A DNA stretch of 64,000 bases from Pustulibacterium marinum (GCF_900116665.1 NZ_FPBK01000008.1:62001-126000), one strand, 5' to 3'. Shown: positions 26,026-35,462, numbered from the stretch's first letter. Notes: generated by a model from the letters alone, not told the origin. Numbers and translations are program-made.

Positions 26026-28440
26026 ATGGCTAAGAAGCGATTATCTGGCTTTTGGAATTTCATTGCCAGAACCTTGTTAAGAAATAGAATTATAACCATA
26101 GGTATTCTTTTGAGTATAACTGTGTTTATGGGAATGCAATGGAAAAACATGCGTTTTACGTATACCGAAGCCAACCTACTCCCCGACCATGACTCTATCA
26201 ACATTGAATACAATCATTTTCTTGATATTTTTGGTGAAGAAGGAAACATAATTGTCCTTGGAGTAAAAGATAGCACACTGTTCACTCCAGAAAAATTCAA
26301 TGCTTGGAATAGGCTCAGTAAACAACTGAATGCGCTTCCTGAAATTACCATGGTGCTTTCAACTGAAAATCTTCAGGTACTTAAAAAGAATATTAAGGAG
26401 CAGAAATTTGATATTGCACCGTTAGTCAACGGAAAGATAGATAGTCAAGAAAAGTTAGATAGTATAAGTGATCAACTTTTTAATAAGTTACCATTCTACG
26501 AAAATCTGCTTTACAACAAAGAAGATCATACACTGCGCACAGTGATTTACATGGACAAAGAAATTGTAAATACAGCAGTAAGAAAAGATTTTATTCTGAA
26601 TGATTTCATGCCTATCATTAAGTCTTTCAAAGAAGAGACACAATTAGACATTAGAGCATCGGGAATGCCATATATTCGAACACTCAATGCAAAAACTATT
26701 GTAGACGAAATTCCTATTTTCCTTGCGGCTGCATTGCTCGTTACCTCATTGATTTTCTTTTTCTTTTTTAGATCTTTTAGAGCTACGTTCATTTCTATGG
26801 TTGTAGTGATTATAGGTGTTATGTGGGCTTTCGGTTTACTAGGATTACTTAACTATGAAATCACTGTACTTACAGCCATTATTCCACCACTTATTATTGT
26901 AATTGGAATTCCAAACTGTATTTTCCTAATTAATAAATATCAGCAAGAATATCAAAAACACAATAATCAAGCTAAGGCTTTACAACGTGTAATTACCAAA
27001 GTTGGTAATGCTACTTTGATGACCAATGCTACGACCGCAGCTGGTTTTGCAACGTTTATCATCACAGAAAGTCAGTTGTTAAAGCAATTTGGTATTGTTG
27101 CCTCTATAAACATCCTATTGATTTTTGTTTTGTCATTAACCATCATTCCTACGATCTATAGTTTTATGGCAACTCCAAAAACAAAACACCTAAAACATCT
27201 AAACAGAAAATGGGTAGATGGTTTTGTACTTTGGCTTGAAAACATTGTAAGGAACCGAAAAATATCTGTTTATATTGCCGCTATTTGTCTGTTGGTTTTA
27301 AGTATCATCGGCATCTATCAAATACGCGTTTCAGGAAGTTTGATAGAAGATATGCCTAAGAATACTTCATTCTTTGATGATATTCGCTTCTTTGAAAAGG
27401 AGTTTGATGGCATTATGCCTCTAGAAATCATGATTGATACTAAGCGCAGAAACGGCGCTACCAAATTGCCTACACTACGCCGTATGAATCAATTACAAAC
27501 TGTGATTGATGAAAATCCTAATCTATCAAAAGCCGTTTCTATAGTTAACTTAGCAAAATTTGCCAAGCAAGCTTACTATAATGGTAATCCAAAATACTAT
27601 GATCTACCTACAAATCAAGATCAAGCATTTATAGCATCTTACATTAAAAATGGAGGTGCAGAAACCAATATGTTCACCAATTTTGTAGATTCCACCGGAC
27701 AAATTGTTCGTATTACTACCTTCATGAAAGACCTTGGAACAGAGGAAATGGAAAAGGTAGAAGAAGAATTAAAAACTGAAATAGATAAAGTTTTTCCTAA
27801 AGAAAGATACAATGTAACTATGACCGGAAAAGCATATTTATTTACCAAAGGAACAACATATCTCATTAAAAACTTAATTATCTCTTTGGCGCTAGCAGTA
27901 CTGCTCATTGCATTGCTAATGGCTTACATGTTCCGTTCCTTTAAAATGATAATTGTCTCCCTAATACCTAATATTCTACCACTGTTAATTACTGGTGGAA
28001 TGATGGGTTTCCTAGGAATTCCTCTGAAACCATCTACCATTCTAGTATTTAGTATTGCTTTTGGTATTTCTGTAGATGACACCATTCACTTTTTAGCTAA
28101 ATATAGACAAGAGCTCAAAATGAATGATTGGAAAATTAAAAAATCAGTTTACGCTGCATTGCGGGAAAGTGGAGTGAGCATGTTCTACACATCTATAGTT
28201 TTATTCTTCGGTTTTTCTGTGTTTATGATTTCCAGTTTTGGAGGCACTAAAGCTTTAGGAGGTTTGGTTTCTTTCACGCTATTAATCGCAATGTTATCAA
28301 ACTTAATTTTATTACCTACATTATTATTATCTCTAGAGAAAAATGTAGCTAATAAAGAAGGATTTCCAGAACCAAATATTGATATTTTAGACGGTGATGA
28401 AATTGAAGATGAAATAGATGAGAAACACGAGGGTATATAA
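26026..28440 (+). CDS. RND/MMPL-family membrane transporter
   Basis: An 804-residue transporter with the duplicated RND layout. Each half has one helix, a large periplasmic domain and five helices. The second-half segment AFGISVDDTIHFLAKYRQEL carries the paired aspartates typical of MMPL/SSD proteins; the first-half equivalent is IVIGIPNCIFLINKYQQEY, without them. Members export lipids, hopanoids or other hydrophobic molecules; the cargo here is unknown. A TTG two codons upstream is in frame, but ATG 26026 fits better. It is monocistronic. Confidence 0.85.
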   Translation: MAKKRLSGFWNFIARTLLRNRIITIGILLSITVFMGMQWKNMRFTYTEANLLPDHDSINIEYNHFLDIFGEEGNIIVLGVKDSTLFTPEKFNAWNRLSKQLNALPEITMVLSTENLQVLKKNIKEQKFDIAPLVNGKIDSQEKLDSISDQLFNKLPFYENLLYNKEDHTLRTVIYMDKEIVNTAVRKDFILNDFMPIIKSFKEETQLDIRASGMPYIRTLNAKTIVDEIPIFLAAALLVTSLIFFFFFRSFRATFISMVVVIIGVMWAFGLLGLLNYEITVLTAIIPPLIIVIGIPNCIFLINKYQQEYQKHNNQAKALQRVITKVGNATLMTNATTAAGFATFIITESQLLKQFGIVASINILLIFVLSLTIIPTIYSFMATPKTKHLKHLNRKWVDGFVLWLENIVRNRKISVYIAAICLLVLSIIGIYQIRVSGSLIEDMPKNTSFFDDIRFFEKEFDGIMPLEIMIDTKRRNGATKLPTLRRMNQLQTVIDENPNLSKAVSIVNLAKFAKQAYYNGNPKYYDLPTNQDQAFIASYIKNGGAETNMFTNFVDSTGQIVRITTFMKDLGTEEMEKVEEELKTEIDKVFPKERYNVTMTGKAYLFTKGTTYLIKNLIISLALAVLLIALLMAYMFRSFKMIIVSLIPNILPLLITGGMMGFLGIPLKPSTILVFSIAFGISVDDTIHFLAKYRQELKMNDWKIKKSVYAALRESGVSMFYTSIVLFFGFSVFMISSFGGTKALGGLVSFTLLIAMLSNLILLPTLLLSLEKNVANKEGFPEPNIDILDGDEIEDEIDEKHEGI

Positions 28441-28527
28441 AAAAGCAAAGCCCGTTAATTAAATTAACAGGCCTTACACCCCCCAAACCTACTTTTACTT
28501 AACAATGGTGCTAAGCAGTACGTATGT
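28441..28527 (-). ncRNA. Candidate small RNA, function unknown
   Basis: A minus-strand -7 box TATATTTG (complement of 28533-28540) is followed by a possible transcript with hairpin CAGTAC-ATAC-GTACTG near its 5' end, an unpaired G-rich stretch (GGTTTGGGGGG), and a terminator-like hairpin from 28472 to 28450 with one mismatch followed by TTTGCTTTTTT. There is no open reading frame of note. Its orientation is opposite to both flanking genes. A -33 element is not obvious. Flavobacterial small RNAs of this size exist, for example the Flavo-1 motif, but I cannot say it belongs to one. Confidence 0.45.
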
Positions 28528-28562
28528 ACTGGCAAATATACTAAAGTAAACAATGCATATAA

Positions 28563-28616
28563 GTACTTGCCACAGTATATTTTGTTAATTTTTTTACAAA
28601 AGAAATAAGCAAGTAC
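28563..28616. repeat. Nested inverted repeat upstream of asnS
   Basis: GTACTTGC (28563-28570) and GCAAGTAC (28609-28616) are perfect complements and enclose a second AT-rich hairpin, TTTTGT/ACAAAA. The role is unknown; it lies between the candidate small RNA promoter and the asnS promoter. Confidence 0.5.
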
Positions 28617-28669
28617 GTTTTTAGAGTTGAAATAAATGTTCCACTGATCTTTGTATCAGTATAAAAAAT

Positions 28670-28677
28670 TATCTTTG
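28670..28677 (+). promoter_or_regulatory. asnS promoter, -7 box TATCTTTG
   Basis: An exact -7 box 17 nt before the ATG. TTTG at 28650-28653 is a possible -33 element, though the 16-nt spacing is short. Confidence 0.55.
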
Positions 28678-28694
28678 TTTCGGTATTAAATGAT

Positions 28695-30137
28695 ATGAGT
28701 ATAATGAAAACTTACAGCGTTAAAGAATTACTTTCAGAAGTAAACGTTCCGCAAGATGTAACCCTTAAAGGATGGGTAAGAACTTTTCGTGCAAACCGTT
28801 TTATTGCACTTAACGATGGTTCTACCATCAATAATATTCAGTGTGTTGTTGATTTTGAAAACACTGATGAAGAAGTTCTTAAAAAGATTACTACCAGTGC
28901 CGCTGTAGAAATACAAGGTTCTTTGGTAGCTAGCCAAGGAAAAGGGCAAAATGTAGAAATTCAAGTAAAAAATATAGTTGTTTTAGGTGAATCGAATCCA
29001 GAGGAATACCCTATTCAACCTAAAAAACACTCGTTAGAATTTTTAAGACAAAATGCTCATTTACGAGTAAGAACCAATACATTTAGTGCAGTAATGCGCG
29101 TTCGTTCTGCTTTGTCTTTTGCTGTACATCAATATTTCCAACAAAATGGATTTAATTATGTAAACACTCCAATCATTACAGGAAGTGACGCTGAAGGCGC
29201 GGGAGAAATGTTTCGAGTTTCTGCTTTAGATGCTGAAAATCCTCCAAAAACAGAAGATGGAAAAGTAGACTTTGAAGAAGATTTCTTCGGTAAAGAAACC
29301 AATTTAACAGTTTCTGGTCAATTAGAAGCAGAAACCTATGCTATGGCTCTTGGAAAAGTGTATACTTTTGGGCCTACTTTTAGAGCTGAAAATTCAAATA
29401 CTACTCGTCACTTGGCAGAATTCTGGATGATTGAACCAGAGGTCGCTTTTATGGATTTGGATGGAAATATGGATTTGGCTGAAGATTTCATCAAACACGT
29501 ATTAGGCTACATCAAAGAAAATTGTAAAGACGATTTAGAATTTCTGGAAAAACGATTATTAGACGAGGAAAAATCAAAACCTCAAAAAGATCGAAGCCCA
29601 ATGCCTTTGAGAGAAAAAATTGATTTCATTGTTGAAAACAATTTTAAACGAGTTAGCTATACAGAAGCTATTGACATTCTTAAGGATTCAAAACCAAACA
29701 AGAAAAAACAATTCGATTATATTATTGAAGAATGGGGTGCCGATTTACAGAGCGAGCACGAACGCTTCTTGGTAGAAAAACATTTCAAATGTCCGGTAAT
29801 TCTTTTTGATTATCCTGCTAAAATTAAAGCATTCTATATGCGTTTAAATGATGACGGAAAAACAGTTAGAGCCATGGACATTCTTTTCCCTGGAATTGGA
29901 GAAATTGTTGGCGGTGCTCAACGTGAAGAACGCTATGACGTTTTGGTTGAGAAAATGAAAGCAATGGGTATCGATGAAAAAGAATTATGGTGGTATCTAG
30001 ACCTAAGAAAGTATGGAACAGCTGTTCACAGTGGTTTTGGACTAGGTTTTGAAAGACTTGTTCTTTTTGCCACAGGAATGACAAATATTAGAGACGTAAT
30101 TCCTTTCCCAAGGACTCCACAGAACGCCGAATTTTAA
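28695..30137 (+). CDS. asnS: Asparagine--tRNA ligase
   Basis: A 480-residue class IIb synthetase that charges tRNA-Asn. The N-terminal OB-fold is seen in VTLKGWVRTFRANRFIALND; the catalytic core has FRAENSNTTRHLAEFWMIEPE (motif 2) and GFGLGFERLVLFATGM (motif 3). ATG 28704 is an alternative start three codons downstream. Having asnS argues for direct charging of tRNA-Asn. It is closed by a strong terminator. Confidence 0.97.
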   Translation: MSIMKTYSVKELLSEVNVPQDVTLKGWVRTFRANRFIALNDGSTINNIQCVVDFENTDEEVLKKITTSAAVEIQGSLVASQGKGQNVEIQVKNIVVLGESNPEEYPIQPKKHSLEFLRQNAHLRVRTNTFSAVMRVRSALSFAVHQYFQQNGFNYVNTPIITGSDAEGAGEMFRVSALDAENPPKTEDGKVDFEEDFFGKETNLTVSGQLEAETYAMALGKVYTFGPTFRAENSNTTRHLAEFWMIEPEVAFMDLDGNMDLAEDFIKHVLGYIKENCKDDLEFLEKRLLDEEKSKPQKDRSPMPLREKIDFIVENNFKRVSYTEAIDILKDSKPNKKKQFDYIIEEWGADLQSEHERFLVEKHFKCPVILFDYPAKIKAFYMRLNDDGKTVRAMDILFPGIGEIVGGAQREERYDVLVEKMKAMGIDEKELWWYLDLRKYGTAVHSGFGLGFERLVLFATGMTNIRDVIPFPRTPQNAEF

Positions 30138-30160
30138 CAAATTCAGTTAAAATACATCAA

Positions 30161-30199
30161 AAACAATCTACGTCACTTTGGATGTAGATTGTTTTTTTT
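30161..30199 (+). terminator. asnS terminator
   Basis: AAACAATCTAC (30161-30171) pairs with GTAGATTGTTT (30184-30194), with three further pairs inside, followed by five T. Confidence 0.9.
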
Positions 30200-30226
30200 A
30201 TTTTTATAGAAACGCTTATAAAACCT

Positions 30227-31687
30227 ATGCTTAAGCAACATTTACAGTTTAAATTATCTCAGAAATTATCTCCGCAACAAATTCAGTTGATGAAACTGAT
30301 TCAGTTGCCTACACAAGCCTTTGAACAACGTTTAAAACATGAGCTTGAAGAAAACCCTGCCTTAGATACAGGAAAAGAAGAAACCCTAGACGATAATTTT
30401 GATGATCTTTCAAATGAATATGATGACGAATATGACAGCGAAACTATAAACGCTGAAGACATCAATGTAGATGAATACTTAAGTGATGATGAAATTCCGG
30501 ATTACAAACTACAAGCCAATAATTACAGTAGTGACGACGAGGAAAAAACAATGCCTTTTGAAGCTTCGTTATCTTTCCATCAATACTTAGAAAATCAATT
30601 AAACACTTTTAGTTTAAAAGAAATAGATCGCGAAATAGCTTATTTTCTTATTGGAAGTATTGACGAAAGCGGTTACATAAGAAGAAGCGTCTTGGACATC
30701 ATGGATGATCTTGCTTTCACGCAAAGCATCATGACAACCGAAGAAGATATAGAACGAATATTGTTCAATGTTATTCACGAATTAGACCCGGCAGGTGTTG
30801 GCGCAAGAAGTTTGCAAGAATGTCTTTTGATTCAGTTAAAAAGAAAAGATCAAACGGCCAAGGTTGAGTTGGCAATTGCCATTTTAAACAATTCATTTGA
30901 TCAATTCACCAAAAAGCATTACCAAAAATTACTTCAAAAACACAATTGCACAGAAGAGGATTTAAGAGATGCTATTCACGAAATAGAAAAACTGAATCCG
31001 AAACCAGGCGGATCTTACACAAACAATAGAATTGTAGAACATGTTGTCCCTGACTTTTCTATCAAAATTAGAGATGGTGAGTTAGAACTTTCCTTGAACG
31101 GAAGAAATGCACCAGAGCTTCATGTTTCCAAAGATTATAGAGATATGCTAGCGGGCTATAAAGACGCATCTAACAAGTCGAAATCTCAGAAAGATGCAGT
31201 TCAGTTTATAAAACAGAAGCTAGACGCTGCAAAATGGTTTATTGATGCAGTTTTACAACGTCAACAAACACTTTTTGTAACCATGAATGCGATCATGGAT
31301 TATCAAAAGGAATATTTTTTGTCTGGTGACGAGCAAAAGTTACGCCCAATGATTCTAAAAGATATCGCAGATATCATAGACATGGATGTCTCCACAGTTT
31401 CAAGAGTTGCAAATAGCAAATATGTTGATACACCTTACGGAACAAAATTGATCAAGGAATTCTTCTCAGAAGCCATGAAAAATAATGATGGCGAGGACGT
31501 TTCTACTATTGAAATCAAAAAGATACTCGAAAACATTATTGAAGAGGAAGATAAAAGAAAACCCTTGACAGACGACAAACTTGCTGCACTTTTAAAAGAA
31601 AAAGGATATCCAATCGCAAGAAGAACTGTTGCTAAATACAGAGAACAATTAGACATTCCTGTTGCGCGTCTTCGTAAGCAATTATAG
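30227..31687 (+). CDS. rpoN: RNA polymerase sigma-54 factor
   Basis: A 486-residue RpoN. Region I opens LKQHLQFKLSQKLSPQQIQL, the glutamine-rich activator-contact segment. It is followed by an acidic region II, the core-binding domain (HELDPAGVGARSLQECLLIQ) and the -12 contact HTH (DIADIIDMDVSTVSRVANSK). The C-terminal RpoN box ARRTVAKYRE, which reads the -24 element, is intact. Its activators are not in this window. A membrane-protein gene follows after 5 nt and is probably co-transcribed. Confidence 0.97.
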   Translation: MLKQHLQFKLSQKLSPQQIQLMKLIQLPTQAFEQRLKHELEENPALDTGKEETLDDNFDDLSNEYDDEYDSETINAEDINVDEYLSDDEIPDYKLQANNYSSDDEEKTMPFEASLSFHQYLENQLNTFSLKEIDREIAYFLIGSIDESGYIRRSVLDIMDDLAFTQSIMTTEEDIERILFNVIHELDPAGVGARSLQECLLIQLKRKDQTAKVELAIAILNNSFDQFTKKHYQKLLQKHNCTEEDLRDAIHEIEKLNPKPGGSYTNNRIVEHVVPDFSIKIRDGELELSLNGRNAPELHVSKDYRDMLAGYKDASNKSKSQKDAVQFIKQKLDAAKWFIDAVLQRQQTLFVTMNAIMDYQKEYFLSGDEQKLRPMILKDIADIIDMDVSTVSRVANSKYVDTPYGTKLIKEFFSEAMKNNDGEDVSTIEIKKILENIIEEEDKRKPLTDDKLAALLKEKGYPIARRTVAKYREQLDIPVARLRKQL

Positions 31688-31692
31688 GCAGA

Positions 31693-32298
31693 ATGAAAAG
31701 AATTGCTACTTTCATTTCATACCTTTTTCATCCACTTATAATGCCCGTAGTTGGCGTATTCATCTTTTATACTATAACTCCGTTATTTTATGAATTTGAG
31801 CTAAAGAAAATAGTTCTTTTTTCATTGACCATACTCACCATATTTGTCCCGCTGCTGATTGCTTTGGTGCTATTAAAATTTAATATCATTCAAAGCTTTA
31901 AACTAAGCACTGCAAAAGAAAGAATGCCTCCATTACTCATCAATACGTTGATTATAGGAACTATCATATTTAAATTAATGCCTAGAATTAATACTCCTGA
32001 ACTTTATTTTTTCTTTGTGGGTATATTGGGAAGTAATTTTTGCTGTTTGATCATGGCTTTATTTAAGATAAAAGCAAGTATTCACATGACAGCCATTATA
32101 GGAGTCACAACTTTTCTTGTTGGTTTGAGTTTCCATTACGCGCTCAATGTCACCATAGCACTTTCTTTTTTGGTTGCTATCAGCGGATTAATAGCAAGTG
32201 CTAGACTTTATTTAAAAGCCCACAATATGGCAGAAATAATCGTTGGGATATTCATTGGATTAATGCCACAATTATTAACCATTCAATACTGGTTATAG
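31693..32298 (+). CDS. PAP2-like integral membrane protein
   Basis: A 201-residue protein with about six hydrophobic helices, 5 nt after rpoN. The C-terminus, SARLYLKAHNMAEIIVGIFI, resembles the third PAP2 phosphatase motif (SR-x5-H), but arginine context and the other motifs are weak, so catalytic activity is doubtful. It overlaps the convergent beta-barrel gene by 6 nt. The link to sigma-54 is positional only. Confidence 0.55.
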   Translation: MKRIATFISYLFHPLIMPVVGVFIFYTITPLFYEFELKKIVLFSLTILTIFVPLLIALVLLKFNIIQSFKLSTAKERMPPLLINTLIIGTIIFKLMPRINTPELYFFFVGILGSNFCCLIMALFKIKASIHMTAIIGVTTFLVGLSFHYALNVTIALSFLVAISGLIASARLYLKAHNMAEIIVGIFIGLMPQLLTIQYWL

Positions 32299-33000
32299 GA
32301 TATAAAAAATCAATCCTACATTAAAGAACCCCATATTTATTGGTTCATCGCTATCATTAAGTTTAATATCTTCAGTGAAAATGTTTGTAAAAGTAAAGCT
32401 ACCATAGACATTCCAGGTGTTATATCCTGCACTTAAATAACCACTCAATTGCCATGGATTTATATCAGTGTTTGTAAATACAATCTTTTCAGTACTACTG
32501 ATGTATTTAGATATTCTAGAAAAAGCATAACTCATTTTTACACCAGTATATATTCTCCAAAACTTGGTTGTAGTCACATCTGAAGTTCTCCATCTATACT
32601 CCAAAGGAATTTCAATAGCGTGTGTTTCAAGTTTACTTCGCTTATAGGACACATCGCTATCAATAATTTCATATTGAATATCATTATTAGCTTTATAAGC
32701 ACGGATATTATAGTAAAACGAATTGTTTCCATAACCTACACCAATACCCAGAGCTTTATTGCGTTTGTTATTCAAGGGAATATCCTTTATAAAACCGACT
32801 GTAAATCCGTTGGAAAAATTATTCTGAGAAACACCACTTGGCTTACCCAACAATACATTATAGACCATCCCAGCATATATCTGATCTTCAAAATACGTAC
32901 TATCTGCATAACGCTGCTGAAGACCCTCTACGGAGCTATTGCTTTGACCTGCCAATAAAAGAGGAAAACAAATTAACATAAACCATATAACATATTTCAT
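32293..33000 (-). CDS. Outer-membrane beta-barrel protein (PorT-family-like)
   Basis: A 235-residue exported protein with signal peptide ending LLLAGQ and alternating amphipathic strands through to the C-terminus FFNVGLIFYIL, as in OMP_b-brl_2/PorT-type barrels. A true PorT type IX secretion function is not shown. An exact -7 box (complement of 33005-33012) ends only 4 nt before the ATG, so the message would be leaderless or start inside. It is separated from the upstream exb cluster by a terminator. Confidence 0.65.
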   Translation of the reverse strand: MKYVIWFMLICFPLLLAGQSNSSVEGLQQRYADSTYFEDQIYAGMVYNVLLGKPSGVSQNNFSNGFTVGFIKDIPLNNKRNKALGIGVGYGNNSFYYNIRAYKANNDIQYEIIDSDVSYKRSKLETHAIEIPLEYRWRTSDVTTTKFWRIYTGVKMSYAFSRISKYISSTEKIVFTNTDINPWQLSGYLSAGYNTWNVYGSFTFTNIFTEDIKLNDSDEPINMGFFNVGLIFYIL

Positions 33001-33004
33001 TAGC

Positions 33005-33012
33005 CAAATTTA
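33005..33012 (-). promoter_or_regulatory. Promoter -7 box TAAATTTG for the beta-barrel gene
   Basis: An exact TAnnTTTG on the minus strand, almost touching the start codon at 33000 and lying downstream of the exb-cluster terminator. Confidence 0.5.
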
Positions 33013-33048
33013 ACAATTAAATATTTTAAATAATCTACTGGAAAAAAC

Positions 33049-33074
33049 AAAAGCGCTTCAAACGAAGCGCTTTT
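33049..33074 (-). terminator. exb-cluster terminator
   Basis: AAAAGCGCTTC (33049-33059), loop AAAC and GAAGCGCTTTT (33064-33074). On the minus strand it continues GTTTTTTCC. Confidence 0.9.
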
Positions 33075-33104
33075 ATTTTAAAAGATATAAAAAGAATAAA
33101 TTTC

Positions 33105-33587
33105 TTATTTTACATTCTGAAGGGCATCACCCTCTTTAGTAATATAGTTTATTTTAAGAGCATTTGCATCTCTCAATTCCTCTTTAACATCTGTTATGAT
33201 ACCCATATTAGTATCTTGATCGACCTTTAAAGCGGTAATAAAACGATCTTGTAATTCCTGACGTAATCCACTTTGATACTCTAGTACAAAGTCTTTGATT
33301 TCGCTTGGGCTTACAAATTTATCGTTAATTTGAACCTTATCGCTTGTACCAAATTTCTTAGAATATTTAGATGTAGGCTTACCTGCATAAATATACATTA
33401 CAGGATCCTTTTTATCTAACTTCTGAACTTCAGTTGCATAAGGCATTACATTATCAACCATCAAATCACTATCCTTCATAACTGTTACCGTCATAAAGAA
33501 GAAAAGTAACATGAATACAATATCTGGCAAAGATGCCGTAGATACCGCAGGTAAATCTCCTGATTTCTTTTTCTTGAACTTAGACAT
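33105..33587 (-). CDS. exbD: ExbD/TolR-family protein (second copy)
   Basis: A 160-residue inner-membrane energiser subunit with one helix near the N-terminus. STASLPDIVFMLLFFFMTVT carries the conserved proton-path aspartate. The periplasmic domain follows. It is the last gene of the ExbB, four-helix, ExbD, ExbD cluster, 11 nt after the first exbD. Two distinct ExbD proteins with one ExbB are usual in Bacteroidota, where they power TonB-dependent outer-membrane transport. Confidence 0.88.
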   Translation of the reverse strand: MSKFKKKKSGDLPAVSTASLPDIVFMLLFFFMTVTVMKDSDLMVDNVMPYATEVQKLDKKDPVMYIYAGKPTSKYSKKFGTSDKVQINDKFVSPSEIKDFVLEYQSGLRQELQDRFITALKVDQDTNMGIITDVKEELRDANALKINYITKEGDALQNVK

Positions 33588-33598
33588 AGTTATGAAAT

Positions 33599-34210
33599 TT
33601 AATCTTTTTTAGGTTCTGCCTCTGACAATTTACGAGGATACAACGCTTGTAATTTTTCAATCTTTGGCTGTAACTCATCTTTACGTGAATCATCCGTTTT
33701 CGCGGCATTGTACTCAGCATCCATTTCTAGATAAGGAACTTCATTTGGGTACAATCTTTTACGTTCACGTTCTCTTAGTTCATCATAAGCAGCAATCAAT
33801 TCATTCTGAACTGCTATATATGTTTTATAAGAGGTTTCACGGTTATTTCTTAAAGATATTACCGCTTTGTTTGGGTTATCTGATGATTCTGGATCTTTCT
33901 GCCCATTACAATACGAGCAAGAACCATCACCACCATTGTCCAAAAATTCTAAAGCAGCCTCTCTAAGATCTTTGATATCCATTCTTTCTTCTTCAACCAA
34001 CAACTCATCGTTTTGATTCACCAATACAATAAAAACATTTTTGTCTTTAATTGGAGGTGGAGCATCTGTTGGTGGTTGTGGTGGTGGCAACTTTGTACTA
34101 ATACCTTGATTGGTTTCAATAGTAGTTGTTACCAAGAAGAAGATCAATAGCAAGAATGCGATATCTGCCATGGAACCTGCATTAACTTCTGGTGCTGATC
34201 TCTTCGCCAT
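33599..34210 (-). CDS. exbD: ExbD/TolR-family protein with extended periplasmic domain
   Basis: A 203-residue ExbD. The N-terminal GSMADIAFLLLIFFLVTTT has the conserved aspartate in the membrane helix. A proline-rich stretch (PPPQPPTDAPPPIKD) follows, then a domain longer than classical ExbD with an inserted loop containing CSYC and many charged residues toward the C-terminus. The CxxC could form a periplasmic disulfide; this is inference. It starts 6 nt after the four-helix gene. Confidence 0.88.
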   Translation of the reverse strand: MAKRSAPEVNAGSMADIAFLLLIFFLVTTTIETNQGISTKLPPPQPPTDAPPPIKDKNVFIVLVNQNDELLVEEERMDIKDLREAALEFLDNGGDGSCSYCNGQKDPESSDNPNKAVISLRNNRETSYKTYIAVQNELIAAYDELRERERKRLYPNEVPYLEMDAEYNAAKTDDSRKDELQPKIEKLQALYPRKLSEAEPKKD

Positions 34211-34216
34211 AATAAT

Positions 34217-34633
34217 TTACTTAATCATTTTTTTAACTCCAGACAATACCATTGCTAAAATAGCAACTAGTGCTAAAATGTAGAACATAATTAAACCTGC
34301 TCCAACAGTTTTAGACGTAGACTCTGTAACACTAATTCCTTGGCTTGACAATAATTGATAATCGATGTTATCTGATCCTGCAAATACATAACCTAAAACA
34401 ACAACTAAAACCAAAGCTCCAACACCAATAAGTGTTCTTTTAACTTTTTCTCCTGACGAGAAGATATTCACTAATGTCCAAACCAAAGTAGCAATAATTG
34501 CAACTGCTAACAAAGCGTATGAAACATAGAACAGAATATCTGCGTATGGATCGGTACTTCCTAGTAATAGATACCAAAAGATAAAACAGATGACACCTAG
34601 GACTACAATACCTATATTAAATATTTTTGACAT
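34217..34633 (-). CDS. Small four-helix membrane protein of the exb cluster
   Basis: A 138-residue protein with hydrophobic segments near 6-24, 33-57, 66-85 and 112-132. I do not recognise the family. Its place between exbB and exbD (31 nt and 6 nt gaps) suggests it belongs to the same proton-driven complex or helps assemble it. Confidence 0.6.
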   Translation of the reverse strand: MSKIFNIGIVVLGVICFIFWYLLLGSTDPYADILFYVSYALLAVAIIATLVWTLVNIFSSGEKVKRTLIGVGALVLVVVLGYVFAGSDNIDYQLLSSQGISVTESTSKTVGAGLIMFYILALVAILAMVLSGVKKMIK

Positions 34634-34664
34634 AATCTTAATTTCGCTTGTTAAGGATTCTTAC

Positions 34665-35384
34665 TTAAGCTTTCACTTTGTGTCTGATCAATAAGTCGAT
34701 CAATACAATAGAAGCATCTTCCATATCATTTACGATACTATCGATTTTTGCGATAATATAGTTATAGAAAATCTGTAAGATAATCGCAACGATAAGACCA
34801 AATACTGTTGTTAATAATGCTACTTTAATATCACCTGCAATTAAAGATGCATCAAGTCCACCAGCAGAACTAATTTTATCGAATGCCAAAATCATACCAA
34901 TTACCGTACCCATGAAACCAAGCATCGGCGCAACAGCGATAAATAAAGATACCCAAGATACGTTTTTCTCTAATTGACCCATTTGTACTCCACCGTAAGC
35001 TACTACAGCTTTTTCTACAGCGTCGATACCTTCATCAACTCTATCAAGACCTTGATAGTAAATTGAAGCAACAGGCCCTTTTGTATTTCTACAAACTTCT
35101 TTAGCAGCTTCTACACCACCCGAAGCCAAAGCTTCTTCTACATTAGCAGCCAATTTTTTCGTGTTAGTGGTAGCCATATTCAAATAGATAATTCTTTCGA
35201 TAGCTACAGCTAAACCTAAAATCAAACACAAAAGAACGATACCCATGAATTCAGGTCCCCCTTGAATGAAACGCTCTTTCAACTCTTGGTGGAAACCTTT
35301 GGTAGGCTCATCTTGTGCACTTACAGTGGCAACATTCAATACTGTTAATGCTGCAAAAGCAAACATTGAGAATACTCTTTTCAT
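34665..35384 (-). CDS. exbB: MotA/TolQ/ExbB proton channel protein
   Basis: A 239-residue ExbB-like protein. It begins with a cleavable-type signal (VATVSAQDEPTKG), as in many Bacteroidota ExbB proteins, followed by three helices. AVAPMLGFMGTVIGMILAF and LLTTVFGLIVAIILQIFYN are the conserved pore-helix motifs. With the two ExbD proteins it should harvest the proton gradient for TonB. A near-match -7 box TATCTTTA (complement of 35420-35427) precedes it. Confidence 0.92.
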   Translation of the reverse strand: MKRVFSMFAFAALTVLNVATVSAQDEPTKGFHQELKERFIQGGPEFMGIVLLCLILGLAVAIERIIYLNMATTNTKKLAANVEEALASGGVEAAKEVCRNTKGPVASIYYQGLDRVDEGIDAVEKAVVAYGGVQMGQLEKNVSWVSLFIAVAPMLGFMGTVIGMILAFDKISSAGGLDASLIAGDIKVALLTTVFGLIVAIILQIFYNYIIAKIDSIVNDMEDASIVLIDLLIRHKVKA

Positions 35385-35462
35385 TTCTTTTAAACTTAAA
35401 ATTTGTTAGTTAATAGGGTTAAAGATATAAAAATTTATTATTAATCTTAAAAAAAAGATAAG

